A stretch of 64,000 nt of DNA from Microvirga sp. Mcv34 (GTDB lineage: Bacteria > Pseudomonadota > Alphaproteobacteria > Rhizobiales > Beijerinckiaceae): NCBI RefSeq assembly GCF_024519725.1, contig NZ_JALJRK010000024.1, positions 1-64,000 of the forward strand. The letters run 5' to 3'. Shown piece after piece: positions 49,176 to 57,554 of this stretch (position 1 is the first letter of the stretch; each line of letters begins with the position of its first letter). The translations under genes were made by a program, and so were the position numbers. The notes beneath the pieces are model-generated. The model saw only the letters and a program-made list of their open reading frames with translations. It ran no database searches and was not told the DNA's origin.

Positions 49176-49436
49176 ATGAGAATTTTCCGCTTCAAGTCGC
49201 TGGAAGATGCGGCGAAAGGATCGCAAGCCGACTTGGTTGCGGAGTATCGCAACGTCAGGTTCGCCGAGGATCATGAATTCCCATCCAACTTGGATCGGGA
49301 CCGCTATGCCCGGGCGATCTACACCATGGGCTCCTTCCTTTATGGGCACATTTTCATCCGTTTGGTCGGCGCCGAGCCAGAGTCCCCTGACGTAATGATC
49401 CAGGAAGGTCGTTATCCCCACCGCGCCCGTTACTGA
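49176..49436 (+). CDS. Hypothetical protein, 86 aa
   Basis: Unrecognised. Starts MRIFRFKSLEDAAKGSQADLV. Mixed charge, aromatic middle (AIYTMGSFLYGHIFIRLVG). First gene of a run of three (49176, 49452, 49854). Confidence 0.66.
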   Translation: MRIFRFKSLEDAAKGSQADLVAEYRNVRFAEDHEFPSNLDRDRYARAIYTMGSFLYGHIFIRLVGAEPESPDVMIQEGRYPHRARY

Positions 49437-49451
49437 TCTCGGAGGCTACCA

Positions 49452-49805
49452 ATGATTACTGTGTGCCACTGCAATCTGGATGCCGTCGAGATCGCCACTG
49501 AGATTGCGATTAAACGGGGCTCCGACAATTCCAAGGGGCTCGCCCTCTTCTCTGAGCTGATCGCCAATGGTCTGTATGCGCCAGTCGCCCATTTGGAGTG
49601 CGGCGAGTTCGTAGACGCACATCGAGCGACCAACCACGGCGGCCGCATCTGGGACGAACAGCCGGCCAGCGGCTTGACGGTTCTGACAACTCCGCACGGT
49701 CACAACCACCGAAGCACGTCGATCGGCGACATCCTGCTGCGCGACGGCATCGGCTACCTGGTTGACCGAAAAGGTTACACGCCGCTCGGGCCGATCACGA
49801 TCTGA
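49452..49805 (+). CDS. Hypothetical protein, 117 aa
   Basis: Unrecognised. CGGAGG before ATG 49452. Cys-His rich start (MITVCHCNLDAVEI), PVAHLECGEFVDAHRATNHGG and TTPHGHNHRST suggest a metal site. Beta-rich. Confidence 0.66.
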   Translation: MITVCHCNLDAVEIATEIAIKRGSDNSKGLALFSELIANGLYAPVAHLECGEFVDAHRATNHGGRIWDEQPASGLTVLTTPHGHNHRSTSIGDILLRDGIGYLVDRKGYTPLGPITI

Positions 49806-49853
49806 TCGGCCCGCCCATTCCTCCTTAATCGCCATTTCGGAAAGGGCCTTGTT

Positions 49854-50114
49854 TTGGAGCGTACAATCCGCATTGACATCACGGCCGACCAGTACAACAC
49901 CATCGTCCAGCAGCACGCCGCGCTGAAGGGTCAGACGCGGTTCTTTGCAGACTCGATCCACGTCTACAAAGAGGGGAACAGCGTCGTTCGGCAGACATAC
50001 TCCCATATGAACCACGGCTTGCCGTCCATTGAGGAGGTGCGCCAGCAGGGGGGAGAGGTCAGCTACCGGCAGTTGGTCCATCAAGTTGATCATGAGGAAG
50101 GAGCCGGGCCCTGA
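49854..50114 (+). CDS. Hypothetical protein, 86 aa
   Basis: TTG 49854 after GGAAAGG. Beta start (RTIRIDITADQYNTIVQQ), central FADSIHVYKEGNSVVRQ, helical acidic end. Unrecognised. Confidence 0.58.
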   Translation: MERTIRIDITADQYNTIVQQHAALKGQTRFFADSIHVYKEGNSVVRQTYSHMNHGLPSIEEVRQQGGEVSYRQLVHQVDHEEGAGP

Positions 50115-50138
50115 CCGAATGGGCAAGTTTCTCACCTT

Positions 50139-50175
50139 GGGGACGAACCCGCTGTTGAAGAAATCCCCGAAAGGA
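50139..50175 (+). promoter_or_regulatory. Consensus leader with distant arm before gene 50184
   Basis: AAATCCCCGAAAGGA at 50161; GGGGA (50139-50143) pairs with TCCCC (50164-50168). Confidence 0.65.
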
Positions 50176-50183
50176 TGACAACG

Positions 50184-50771
50184 ATGTCCGTCACGGTTTC
50201 CGCTCTTCTCCCGAATGTATTCGCCATCGAGGGCGCTCCGCAGCGTGAAATCGAACTCACCCGCGACGAGGCCGTGCAGATCGTCACAGCCATCAAGGCC
50301 GTCGGCACCGCCGATCCCGATTTCATCGGCCTCGATGACTGCCAGTTTGGCTATTACGCCATCCGGTCGAACCCGACTGGCGTCGCCGAAGCTGTTCAGA
50401 CCCTCAGCTCGGATCTGCAGGTCAAAGTCGCAGATCATTTGACCTTCGCGATCAAACACAGCCTGGGTGTAACCGTCGAGACCCGGGACGACATGGCCTA
50501 CAACGGCGCGAAGCCGATCCTGCGGGTCGAAGCCGAGCGCACGGACGACCCGCAGGTACAGTGGACAGGAAGCCACGCCGTTGAGGCCCTCCGGAATGTC
50601 GGAATCAGCTATGACACCGACAATCCGCACGCGCTCTCCGCAAAGGAACTCGCCACCGCTTGCGAGCAGCGGCTCGACAAGGTGTCTGATATGGACACCG
50701 CCCGTCTCCTCGAGATCGCCGAATACGCGATCAGCCAAGCCGGGCCGGACGCACAGGTCCTGGCCGCCTAA
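50184..50771 (+). CDS. Hypothetical protein, 195 aa
   Basis: ATG 50184 is set by the leader. Contains ALLPNVFAIEGAPQREIELTRDEAVQIVTAIKAVGTADP, a beta-helix pattern, and HALSAKELATACEQRLDKVSDMDTARLLEIAEYAI, two helices. Acidic, no membrane segment. Unrecognised. Confidence 0.7.
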   Translation: MSVTVSALLPNVFAIEGAPQREIELTRDEAVQIVTAIKAVGTADPDFIGLDDCQFGYYAIRSNPTGVAEAVQTLSSDLQVKVADHLTFAIKHSLGVTVETRDDMAYNGAKPILRVEAERTDDPQVQWTGSHAVEALRNVGISYDTDNPHALSAKELATACEQRLDKVSDMDTARLLEIAEYAISQAGPDAQVLAA

Positions 50772-50827
50772 ACGGTCTTCCCTCCCTTCCGCCATTCCGT
50801 TTCACCGCCCATCGAAGGATCGGACGA

Positions 50828-51172
50828 ATGATGCTGCGCGCCGAAAACGACAATCTCACCTATGATGAATTCGAGGCCGGCGTGAAGCCCACGCCTAGCG
50901 TCGCTCCGGTTCGAATGGACGCTCAGGTCATCCTACAGGGGCGGGTTCCTGGCGGCTTCATCGTTCTGCAGAAGACCGTGAAGCCTGGTCCCGATGGGAT
51001 GCCGGTCCTGACTGCCGCACCTCTTGCCATGATGCCCCACCCGGAGTGCCCGCCCAACCGGCCTGTGGCCGTTCAGCCTTCGATCCCTGATCGCGGCCTG
51101 CGTCAGGAGCGCCCCGCATTCATCCGTGGTGTCGTTGTTAACCAACCGGCAAGTGCGGTGGAGATTTGCTGA
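50828..51172 (+). CDS. Hypothetical Pro-rich protein, 114 aa
   Basis: GAAGGA before ATG 50828. Short beta core (RMDAQVILQGRVPGGFIVLQKT) and extended Pro-rich remainder (HPECPPNRPVAVQPSIPDRG). Unrecognised; may be partly disordered. Confidence 0.62.
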   Translation: MMLRAENDNLTYDEFEAGVKPTPSVAPVRMDAQVILQGRVPGGFIVLQKTVKPGPDGMPVLTAAPLAMMPHPECPPNRPVAVQPSIPDRGLRQERPAFIRGVVVNQPASAVEIC

Positions 51173-51219
51173 AAACCGAAATATAATACGGTTAGACCGT
51201 TTCCTAATTCGTTTCGGGC

Positions 51220-51260
51220 GGGATGTGAGCAACAGATCCGGAAATCCCCGGAAGAAAGGA
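51220..51260 (+). promoter_or_regulatory. Leader with distant arm before gene 51269
   Basis: AAATCCCCGGAAGAAAGGA (51242-51260); GGGAT (51220-51224) pairs with ATCCC (51244-51248). Confidence 0.65.
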
Positions 51261-51268
51261 TGATCGAA

Positions 51269-51715
51269 ATGGCGAGCCTCTCTGCCTGCATGTCCGGTAT
51301 CACCCAGTCCGCAGGACTGTTCGGGTTCAACATCCAAATGCTCCCGCACGAAGGATCAGAGACCGTTCTGGCCGAGATTGAGGTGCCCCCGGCCTACGCC
51401 AGTGAGCATGAGGCCCGCAACAAGGCTCAATCGGCCCTGATGTGTTACGAGCTTACAGGAAAGTTCCCGAACTTCTCTGAAGACGTCAAGGGATCGTCCC
51501 TGTTTGCCAGGGTTCGTGAGCTTCGCTCCCTGGCAAAATGCACCCTGAAGGAGGCCGTTGCTGCTTTATCCCAAGCCAATGAACCCCGGTTTGCCGGCGA
51601 CGTCCTGATGGCGCTGGCCGCTATAAAGGATGAGGAGAGAGCTCACGATCGCTCTGCCCAGTGGCGGATTGAGAACCCGGCGCTGGACCGGGCATTCCCC
51701 GTCCCACAGTTTTGA
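51269..51715 (+). CDS. Hypothetical protein, 148 aa
   Basis: Leader spacing selects ATG 51269. Residues 60-95 resemble a helical repeat (LFARVRELRSLAKCTLKEAVAALSQAN). Mixed composition, no membrane segment, unrecognised. A terminator follows immediately before the ERCC4 gene. Confidence 0.68.
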   Translation: MASLSACMSGITQSAGLFGFNIQMLPHEGSETVLAEIEVPPAYASEHEARNKAQSALMCYELTGKFPNFSEDVKGSSLFARVRELRSLAKCTLKEAVAALSQANEPRFAGDVLMALAAIKDEERAHDRSAQWRIENPALDRAFPVPQF

Positions 51716-51746
51716 CGCGTATTCTCCGTTGACGGAGAGCGAAAGT

Positions 51747-51780
51747 AAGGTTCCGCTCCTTATGGATCGGAGCCTTTTTC
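51747..51780 (+). terminator. Terminator abutting the next start codon
   Basis: AAGGTTCCG (51747-51755) pairs with CGGAGCCTT (51768-51776), then TTT; ATG of the ERCC4 gene is at 51782, so its GGAG ribosome site lies in this stem. Confidence 0.75.
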
Positions 51781-51781
51781 T

Positions 51782-52780
51782 ATGCCCATTCGGTTAAACC
51801 TCTGGACAGCGCCCAACGGGTTCGAGCGAATTTACATCAATGGGCTCAATACGACGGATAAGGTGTGGCTCCAGAAGGGAGCAAGGGAGCAGATCAAGAT
51901 AACGTCCGGCGGTTTAACATCCGCCGTCGTCGAACGTGCCCTGCTCGACGCCTATGGCCTTCAGCGTCTCGATTGGGACGAACTCATCGAAATCGCCAGG
52001 ACACCTGTTCCCAAAGGCAAGCCGCCAACTGGTACTCCTATCGTGGCAACCGTTCCATTCGGGATAAATGCCGGGCATTGGACCTCGGAAGATGCCGAAG
52101 CGCTTGATGCCGACACGATGGCTCACCCGATCCCCGAGCCGACCACACTCTTGGTCGATCATCGCGAGCCAGCCGAACTAAAGGATCGGCTTCGGGCCAT
52201 TCATAACCTTATCGTCCAGGAAGAACAGCTCGAAGTCGGCGACTACGTCATTCCGGACCTCCTCACGATCGAACGAAAGACCATCAGCGATCTGGTGGTC
52301 TCGATCACCGAGGATGCCCGCCGGCTGTTCCATCAGACCGACGCCATGACCATGGTCCCTGGATCCTCGGTTCTCCTCTTGGAGGGAGATGTGTACGGCC
52401 AGCAGCGGCTGACCCTGCCGAACATCGCAGGCACGCTCTCATACCTGGCCGTGATCCAAGGTGTCTCTGTCCTCCCGACCCTCTCCCTTCCCCATTCGGT
52501 TTACATGATCGCCAAGTTGGTCCGACATCGGGTCTACGGGCTTGGCTACGATATTCCCCTGCGGGGCACCGCACCAAAACACGCTGCGAAGGCCGCAGCC
52601 TTCGTTCTGGAAGGATTTCCCGGAATATCGGCCAACCTTGCCCGCCGCTTGCTAAAGCACTTCGGATCCGTTCAGGCCGTTGCCAACGCCACGGAGGCCC
52701 AACTCCGAGCCGTCGACGGAATCGGCCCGAGCAAGGCTAAGGCCATCGCCGAGGTCTTGACCGCGCCATACGCCGAGTAA
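51782..52780 (+). CDS. XPF/MUS81-type ERCC4 nuclease with HhH domain
   Basis: 332 residues. The ERCC4 nuclease of structure-specific endonucleases reads VDHREP (Asp126), GDYVI (about 153-157) and IERKTISDLV (about 163-172): the GDxnERKx3D signature. Tandem helix-hairpin-helix at the C-terminus (about 270-325: LEGFPGISANLARRLLKHFGS and LRAVDGIGPSKAKAIAE) binds branched DNA. The family is mainly eukaryotic and archaeal; bacterial copies are rare and mostly phage or plasmid-borne. N-terminal 115 residues are unassigned. Only a stem-embedded ribosome site precedes ATG. Confidence 0.9.
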   Translation: MPIRLNLWTAPNGFERIYINGLNTTDKVWLQKGAREQIKITSGGLTSAVVERALLDAYGLQRLDWDELIEIARTPVPKGKPPTGTPIVATVPFGINAGHWTSEDAEALDADTMAHPIPEPTTLLVDHREPAELKDRLRAIHNLIVQEEQLEVGDYVIPDLLTIERKTISDLVVSITEDARRLFHQTDAMTMVPGSSVLLLEGDVYGQQRLTLPNIAGTLSYLAVIQGVSVLPTLSLPHSVYMIAKLVRHRVYGLGYDIPLRGTAPKHAAKAAAFVLEGFPGISANLARRLLKHFGSVQAVANATEAQLRAVDGIGPSKAKAIAEVLTAPYAE

Positions 52781-52799
52781 TCGACACAGGATAACCAAC

Positions 52800-52830
52800 C
52801 AGCCCGTCCCTAAGACGGGCTTTTGCTTTT
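52800..52830 (+). terminator. Rho-independent terminator
   Basis: AGCCCGTC/GACGGGCT stem then TTTGCTTTT. Confidence 0.85.
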
Positions 52831-52902
52831 GAGTGAGGCACACCGGATTCCGGGAAGGTCTCCTCTCGGATCTCACGATGAGGCCTGAGATCTGGATATC
52901 CA

Positions 52903-52918
52903 AAATTCCCCAAAAGGA
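52903..52918 (+). promoter_or_regulatory. Leader before gene 52928
   Basis: AAATTCCCCAAAAGGA; palindrome TGGATATCCA (about 52893-52902) immediately upstream. Confidence 0.6.
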
Positions 52919-52927
52919 GCTTCGCAT

Positions 52928-53590
52928 ATGCTGACGGTGAAATTCGCCTCGAGCCTCTCCGCCGCCCTCTATCCGAACCTCCTGAAGACGGCCCTGCCGC
53001 TCCTCGGCAGCGATCGCGGCGTGGTTGTTCAGAAGGATGGAGCCGATCTGGCGCTCGTCCGAATGGGCGAAGATACCATCACGATCCGGGACCTACCCGC
53101 CCATCTGTTCGTGACCGAAGAGACCTTCCTGTTCGACCCCATGGTCTTCGAGGCGTTCGCGCTCGAAGTCAGCGGTCCGGGCGAAAGCCTGTTTCATACC
53201 ATCGGCCGCTGCGTTTCGGGCTTCTGGGACGCCCGTCACCTCCATATTGGCGACCACGGGATCGCAATCTTCCATGAGAATGACCGGCCGGAACACCTGG
53301 GGCCGGACTTCACGATGACGTTCTTCTCCTACGACGACCTCCGGAGGGTCGCCAATCAGGGCTATGGCTACAGCGACGGCGGTACCGTCCTTGGAGCCGA
53401 TTTCAAGGACCTCGCGTCGGCGCCAACCGAACCCTCTGAGGTCAGGGATGCGCCCAAGGATCCTGAAGCCGACATGATGAAGGAGTTTTATACCCGCGTC
53501 CGTTGGCTCATGTGGGAGGAGACTGCCATGCAAATCCAAGCGGACCTCAAGGAATTCAAGGCTTGCCCGAGGCTGCCCATAGCCGATTGA
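52928..53590 (+). CDS. Hypothetical protein, 220 aa
   Basis: Unrecognised. Three parts: KLSSGVVVQKDGADLALVRMGEDTITI-like beta region (about 35-60), a middle segment HTIGRCVSGFWDARHLHIGDHGIAIFHEN and an acidic helical end. MLTVKFASSLSAALYPNLLKT at the start is amphipathic. No membrane segment. Confidence 0.68.
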   Translation: MLTVKFASSLSAALYPNLLKTALPLLGSDRGVVVQKDGADLALVRMGEDTITIRDLPAHLFVTEETFLFDPMVFEAFALEVSGPGESLFHTIGRCVSGFWDARHLHIGDHGIAIFHENDRPEHLGPDFTMTFFSYDDLRRVANQGYGYSDGGTVLGADFKDLASAPTEPSEVRDAPKDPEADMMKEFYTRVRWLMWEETAMQIQADLKEFKACPRLPIAD

Positions 53591-53664
53591 GCCGGGAGGC
53601 AGGCGGAACCCTCGCACAAGCCAGCCATTCTATGTGGTGCCTTCCACAATCCTAGGATGCCTGC

Positions 53665-53925
53665 ATGCGCGTTGGCCTGCCCGAACGCCGATCCTGTGAG
53701 CGCTATCGTACTGACCTTGAAGGGTGGATCACAGCCGATCCACCCCACGAGCCGCAGCGGTGCACCGTATGGGACCTTTCAGAAAAGGGTGTTCGGCTGG
53801 TTTTTCCTGAACCTGCCGATGTTCCAGTCACATTCGAGCTCAAGATCCCGAGCCACGCTGCCATCGCTCAGGTGCGCCTCGTCTGGACTGACGGTTATTT
53901 TTATGGAGCCAGGTTCACCGACTAG
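53665..53925 (+). CDS. PilZ-domain cyclic-di-GMP-binding protein
   Basis: 86 residues, a single PilZ domain: R9-x3-R13 in ERRSCERYR, D37-x-S39-x2-G42 in DLSEKGVRL and the closing VRLVWTDGYFYGARF. Small PilZ proteins act as cyclic-di-GMP receptors that switch a partner. Possible link with the EAL enzyme at 36778 (inference). Weak ribosome site before ATG 53665. Terminator follows. Confidence 0.88.
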   Translation: MRVGLPERRSCERYRTDLEGWITADPPHEPQRCTVWDLSEKGVRLVFPEPADVPVTFELKIPSHAAIAQVRLVWTDGYFYGARFTD

Positions 53926-53951
53926 CTCCCTCGGACCCGGTAGAATGCCAG

Positions 53952-53980
53952 AGCCGGCCCTACTCAGGGTCGGCTTTTTG
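53952..53980 (+). terminator. Rho-independent terminator
   Basis: AGCCGGCCC/GGGTCGGCT with one G-T pair, then TTTTG. Confidence 0.85.
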
Positions 53981-54009
53981 CATGGGCGCATCCTTAAGGG
54001 AGAAAACCC

Positions 54010-54663
54010 ATGCAAGAACTCTATCTGCTCCATGGTCGAACCCGCCTCGACGAGAACCTCGACGACTGGGGCTTCGACGGCCCCCGCCTTCAGGGGGTCG
54101 AGGGCATCCACGGCACCTACGGGAACATCAATATCCACTTCGCTACCGAAGAGGATCTGCTCGCTGCCCAGCAGCTCACAGGCTGGGAAACGTTTGGCGA
54201 CAATGCCCTTACCCTCCGCATGGCTGAGGATTGCGTCGAGGTCCGGGGATTCAACGGGCACGACAACGACAAGAACCCTCTGACCGGCGCTACAGTCTAT
54301 TTCGGGGACTGGGGGCTTATGACACCCAAGGCGGAACAGGCCAGCCTGGTCGAAGGCGCCCAGCCGGCTCCGCGGCCGACATCGGGGGCCCCGGGTGAAA
54401 TCGACTACGTTAAGACTGTCGAATCCTATGGGCTCGTCATCATCCCGTGGGCTGAGTTTCTGGCGAAGACCGACCTTCCTGACGGCCTGATGGCCCGCGC
54501 CTTGGATGTCCAGAAGACGGTGAACGGCAGCCACGTTCTCTATGACCCTGACGACGATGCCGAAGGCTTCATGCTGATCGGCGACGATCCCGTTGCCCTT
54601 GCCAAGGGATGGGAGGAGTTTTCCGCCGAGGTCAACACCATCATCTATACCTACCGGACCTAG
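54010..54663 (+). CDS. Hypothetical protein, 217 aa
   Basis: AAGGGAG before ATG 54010. Acidic; beta-rich opening (ELYLLHGRTRLDENLDDWGFDG), NINIHFATEEDLLAAQQLTGW, then VKTVESYGLVIIPWAEFLAKT and a closing helical segment. Unrecognised, no membrane segment. Confidence 0.68.
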   Translation: MQELYLLHGRTRLDENLDDWGFDGPRLQGVEGIHGTYGNINIHFATEEDLLAAQQLTGWETFGDNALTLRMAEDCVEVRGFNGHDNDKNPLTGATVYFGDWGLMTPKAEQASLVEGAQPAPRPTSGAPGEIDYVKTVESYGLVIIPWAEFLAKTDLPDGLMARALDVQKTVNGSHVLYDPDDDAEGFMLIGDDPVALAKGWEEFSAEVNTIIYTYRT

Positions 54664-54760
54664 GCCCGGAACGTGAGAGCGCGGGGTGGATACCCTCCCC
54701 GCCTTCTCTCCCGATGGATTGCCCCCTCTCGATTCCATCGAGCGAAGATCCTCCGAGATC

Positions 54761-54776
54761 AAATCCCCAAAAATGA
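54761..54776 (+). promoter_or_regulatory. Degenerate leader upstream of gene 54796
   Basis: AAATCCCCAAAAATGA, 20 nt upstream of the ATG; the gene uses its own GAGAGG ribosome site. Confidence 0.4.
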
Positions 54777-54795
54777 TCAGCGGCAGAGAGGCCCG

Positions 54796-55212
54796 ATGTC
54801 CAGCAATGCTTTCGAAGACCTGTGCCACTCCATTGATCCGAACGGGACGGTCCACACAGTTCCAGCACGGACCTATCGGGAAATCGGCTCAATGGAATCC
54901 TTCAAGAAACATTGGCCGGCGACGGGCTTCTCGACCAAGTTTCAAGGCACCATCGACGAGTTTACTCAGGTCAGTCCCGACCTTCCGGCGGATGAACAGC
55001 AGCGCCGGAAACTGGCCGAGGCCTTCCCCCGCTTCTCCGGCAAGGTCATCGTGCATGCCTCCCCCACGGCCTTCTTCGAAGCCATCGGCTACGTCGGGGA
55101 AGTCAAGCGGCAATGCCGCAATGGCTACCGCCGATGGAAGCGCGCTGCGCTCTTCGAAAACGGCGTCCGAATAATTTCGACCGCCCCATTCCGTGTCGCT
55201 CTCAACGTCTGA
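54796..55212 (+). CDS. Hypothetical protein, 138 aa
   Basis: ATG 54796 is the first in-frame start after the leader. Basic C-terminal half (VKRQCRNGYRRWKRAALFE). Unrecognised. Next gene starts 13 bp after its stop. Confidence 0.66.
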   Translation: MSSNAFEDLCHSIDPNGTVHTVPARTYREIGSMESFKKHWPATGFSTKFQGTIDEFTQVSPDLPADEQQRRKLAEAFPRFSGKVIVHASPTAFFEAIGYVGEVKRQCRNGYRRWKRAALFENGVRIISTAPFRVALNV

Positions 55213-55225
55213 AAGGCGAATAGCG

Positions 55226-55462
55226 ATGGCTAACGGATTCATCGTCCACCGGAATGCCGGACACCCGTGGGATCAGCGCCCGGGTTGGGACATCATGGAA
55301 GTGAAAGCTCCGAACGAGGCCGCACTTTCACAATTCATCGCCAAGGCAGCCCAGAAGCTCTGGCAGGTCTGGATCCGCGACAACGTCGGTCAGGCATCGG
55401 CCGTCCTCTACAAGCCAACCCGTGCGACCAGCACCTGGTCCGATCTGCCCCAAACTGCCTGA
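55226..55462 (+). CDS. Hypothetical protein, 78 aa
   Basis: Small alpha/beta protein: FIVHRNAGHPWDQRPGWDIMEVKAPNEAALSQFIAKAAQKLWQVWIRDNVGQASAVLY. ATG 55226 with AAAGGCG upstream. Unrecognised. Confidence 0.65.
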   Translation: MANGFIVHRNAGHPWDQRPGWDIMEVKAPNEAALSQFIAKAAQKLWQVWIRDNVGQASAVLYKPTRATSTWSDLPQTA

Positions 55463-55478
55463 GCGGAAAGGAACGCCC

Positions 55479-56054
55479 GTGGCCGATAAACTATCCGCGC
55501 TCAAAGCTCTCCATGCCGACCTGAAGGCCAGCCGCGGCCCTGATCGCGCTCTGGATGCCCGGATCTTTCAGTTCTTCGATCCCGAATCCCGTACGCTTCC
55601 CTGGCCGAAATGGATCGATCTGCAGATCGCCGGCCGGGACGATTTCAAGGGCATCAAGCACTTCACCAGCTCAGTCGACGCCGCCCTCTCTACCTTCGAG
55701 GATCCGGACGCAGCATCGATCCTGCGGGAAGTAGCCCGTGATCTGGAAAAGCCGGAGCATCCCGACAGGGCTGGCGTGCTCCCTCATATTGCCCGAGCCA
55801 TCGTGCTTAAGAACATCGAGCACACGATCCTGCAGATGACGCTGACCGGCGACATCTTCTCCCACGGATTCCGCCCCGGAGAAACGGTCCAACTCACCAA
55901 GGCGGTGAGTGCTGAAGGTGAGACTTTCCAATCCGGGACCAAAATGGAGATTGAACAAGTCTACGATGACAGCATCGATCTCGTTCATCCTCACACCGCA
56001 ACCCTGCTGTGGGTGCGACCCGGCGAAATCGAAAAGATCACGGCCCTTAGCTAG
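55479..56054 (+). CDS. Hypothetical protein, 191 aa
   Basis: GTG 55479 chosen because AAAGGAA precedes it. Helical first two-thirds (LSALKALHADLKASRGPDRALDARIFQFF; ILREVARDLEKPEHPDR) and a beta-rich SH3/KOW-like end (TGDIFSHGFRPGETVQLTKAVSAEGETFQSGTKMEIEQVY). Unrecognised. Confidence 0.66.
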   Translation: MADKLSALKALHADLKASRGPDRALDARIFQFFDPESRTLPWPKWIDLQIAGRDDFKGIKHFTSSVDAALSTFEDPDAASILREVARDLEKPEHPDRAGVLPHIARAIVLKNIEHTILQMTLTGDIFSHGFRPGETVQLTKAVSAEGETFQSGTKMEIEQVYDDSIDLVHPHTATLLWVRPGEIEKITALS

Positions 56055-56147
56055 CGTGGTCACCCCGGGTTTGTGGGTTTCAGGAACCTTCCAGAAGCTG
56101 CCTGATAGGCATGTCTCATCATGTCAGCTTCGAGAGAAAGGAAGGTA

Positions 56148-56155
56148 AAATCCCC
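56148..56155 (+). promoter_or_regulatory. Leader half abutting ATG 56156
   Basis: AAATCCCC directly precedes the ATG; the purine site AAGGAAGG is upstream of it, order reversed from other copies. Confidence 0.4.
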
Positions 56156-56680
56156 ATGAAAATCGTTGCAATGATCATCCTCGCGCTTGTCGCTCTTCTT
56201 CCAAGCCCAACTCGGGCTGAGAGCAAAATCCAACAGGGCCATAGGCTCTGGGAGATGAAGGAAAACATCAAAAAGGCGCTCTACGCGTCCAAAGCAGCAC
56301 CAAAGGTTGTCAAGGCCACCTTCCAATACATCACGATCCGAAATGGCTGTCATCGCATGGCTCTTCCGCCTGGAAAGGCCCTTGCGATGAAGCTGAACGA
56401 TGATCCCTCGGACATCCAGTCAGCCCAATGCTGCGATAGCCTCAACAGCGCATACCTGTCCTTGGTGGCGACTGCGCCAGCGCCATTCCTTTCGGCTTTG
56501 CCGGGATACAATGCGGCAACACCGAACTACGAAAATTTGCAGAGCTTAATTTCGATCGGCAAGGACATTCTTGAAGATCAGCTTCTCGACACAGAAGCAG
56601 TCGCGGAGCTCGGTGGAAGTTTTTGGTCCGCGATGATTTTCTCCTGTAAGAAGCCGCTCCTTGAAGGCGCTAAGGACTAG
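56156..56680 (+). CDS. Periplasmic protein, 174 aa
   Basis: Signal peptide MKIVAMIILALVALLPSPTRA then ESKI. Mature part mostly helical with CCDSLNSAYLSLVATAPAPF and three further Cys (including NGCHRM and FSCKKP), likely disulfide-bonded. Unrecognised. Confidence 0.72.
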   Translation: MKIVAMIILALVALLPSPTRAESKIQQGHRLWEMKENIKKALYASKAAPKVVKATFQYITIRNGCHRMALPPGKALAMKLNDDPSDIQSAQCCDSLNSAYLSLVATAPAPFLSALPGYNAATPNYENLQSLISIGKDILEDQLLDTEAVAELGGSFWSAMIFSCKKPLLEGAKD

Positions 56681-56824
56681 CCGCCTGAATCGCGGTGCTG
56701 CCATGGCTTCGGGCGGGACTATGACCCGCCCGACCGAGCAAAGCTCGAAATAAATCGCCGCCACGTATGACGGCGCACATCGCTCGAAACCAGCCCTCCT
56801 TACAGTCAAGCTGAAAGAGCACGC

Positions 56825-57145
56825 ATGACCGATACGAACATTGTGATAGCAGCCGCAAAGCGGCTCGACCCAGTTGCTTGGTCCGCAGAGAGCCTCCCGC
56901 TCACCGATTCAAAACTGGCTCGGGAAATCGCCGACCGGCGGAAAAACACCCTCCAGATCGTCAAATCGGTCATTCAGACCTTCAAAGAACCGACCGAGAA
57001 GATGCTGGAAGCAGGGTTCTTGGCCCTGCCGACGCCGCGCCCATACGACACCCAATCTGTCAGGGCCTCATTCGTCGCCTGCATGGACCAGGCGCTCGGC
57101 GAAGCCGAAATCCTCACTGCCTCTAAACAGGGACAAGCACGATGA
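56825..57145 (+). CDS. Hypothetical protein, 106 aa
   Basis: ATG 56825 after GAGCACGC, weak ribosome site. Helical throughout (LAREIADRRKNTLQIVKSVIQTF). Unrecognised. Its stop overlaps the next ATG by 4 bp. Confidence 0.64.
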   Translation: MTDTNIVIAAAKRLDPVAWSAESLPLTDSKLAREIADRRKNTLQIVKSVIQTFKEPTEKMLEAGFLALPTPRPYDTQSVRASFVACMDQALGEAEILTASKQGQAR

Positions 57146-57552
57146 ACTCCACCTACCAGACCATTGAGGCCTTAGCTCAGGAAGCAGGCTGGAACAGCAG
57201 CAGCGTCCTGATCCTGATCGCCCAATGGGCAGAGACATCAGGCCAGGCTGCTAGCCTGACGCAGTACCTGAATGATACAGCTCGCGACGAAACGGCCTTA
57301 TCGGTGGTTGCTCTGACGCCTGAGGGCAGAGCCGAGATCGCAGCTGCCCACGGCTACACGGTCAATGAGAAGGCTCCGGGTCAATTCGTCTTCAATGACC
57401 CTGACGGGAACGACGCCGATAATGGCCCGTGGAACACAGCGACGGAAGCCTGGGAGGCCGCCTACTGGGACGGCCTCGGCGACTCCATCACACAGACATC
57501 GGACCCCGTTGCTGTCCCTGTCGACCCCGCCTCGAAAGGCTTGGAGCACTGA
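57142..57552 (+). CDS. Hypothetical acidic protein, 136 aa
   Basis: Starts in the stop of the previous gene (ATGA). First half helical (ALAQEAGWNSSSVLILIAQWAE), second half acidic with SSVVALTPEGRAEIAAAHGYTVNEK-type strand-helix pattern and a DPDGNDADNGPW loop. Unrecognised. Stop is 2 bp from the next start. Confidence 0.66.
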   Translation: MNSTYQTIEALAQEAGWNSSSVLILIAQWAETSGQAASLTQYLNDTARDETALSVVALTPEGRAEIAAAHGYTVNEKAPGQFVFNDPDGNDADNGPWNTATEAWEAAYWDGLGDSITQTSDPVAVPVDPASKGLEH

Positions 57553-57554
57553 GA

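Noticed and set aside
49446..50795. 449-codon minus-strand frame
   Set aside because: Runs opposite four well supported small + strand genes with leaders; no domain seen.
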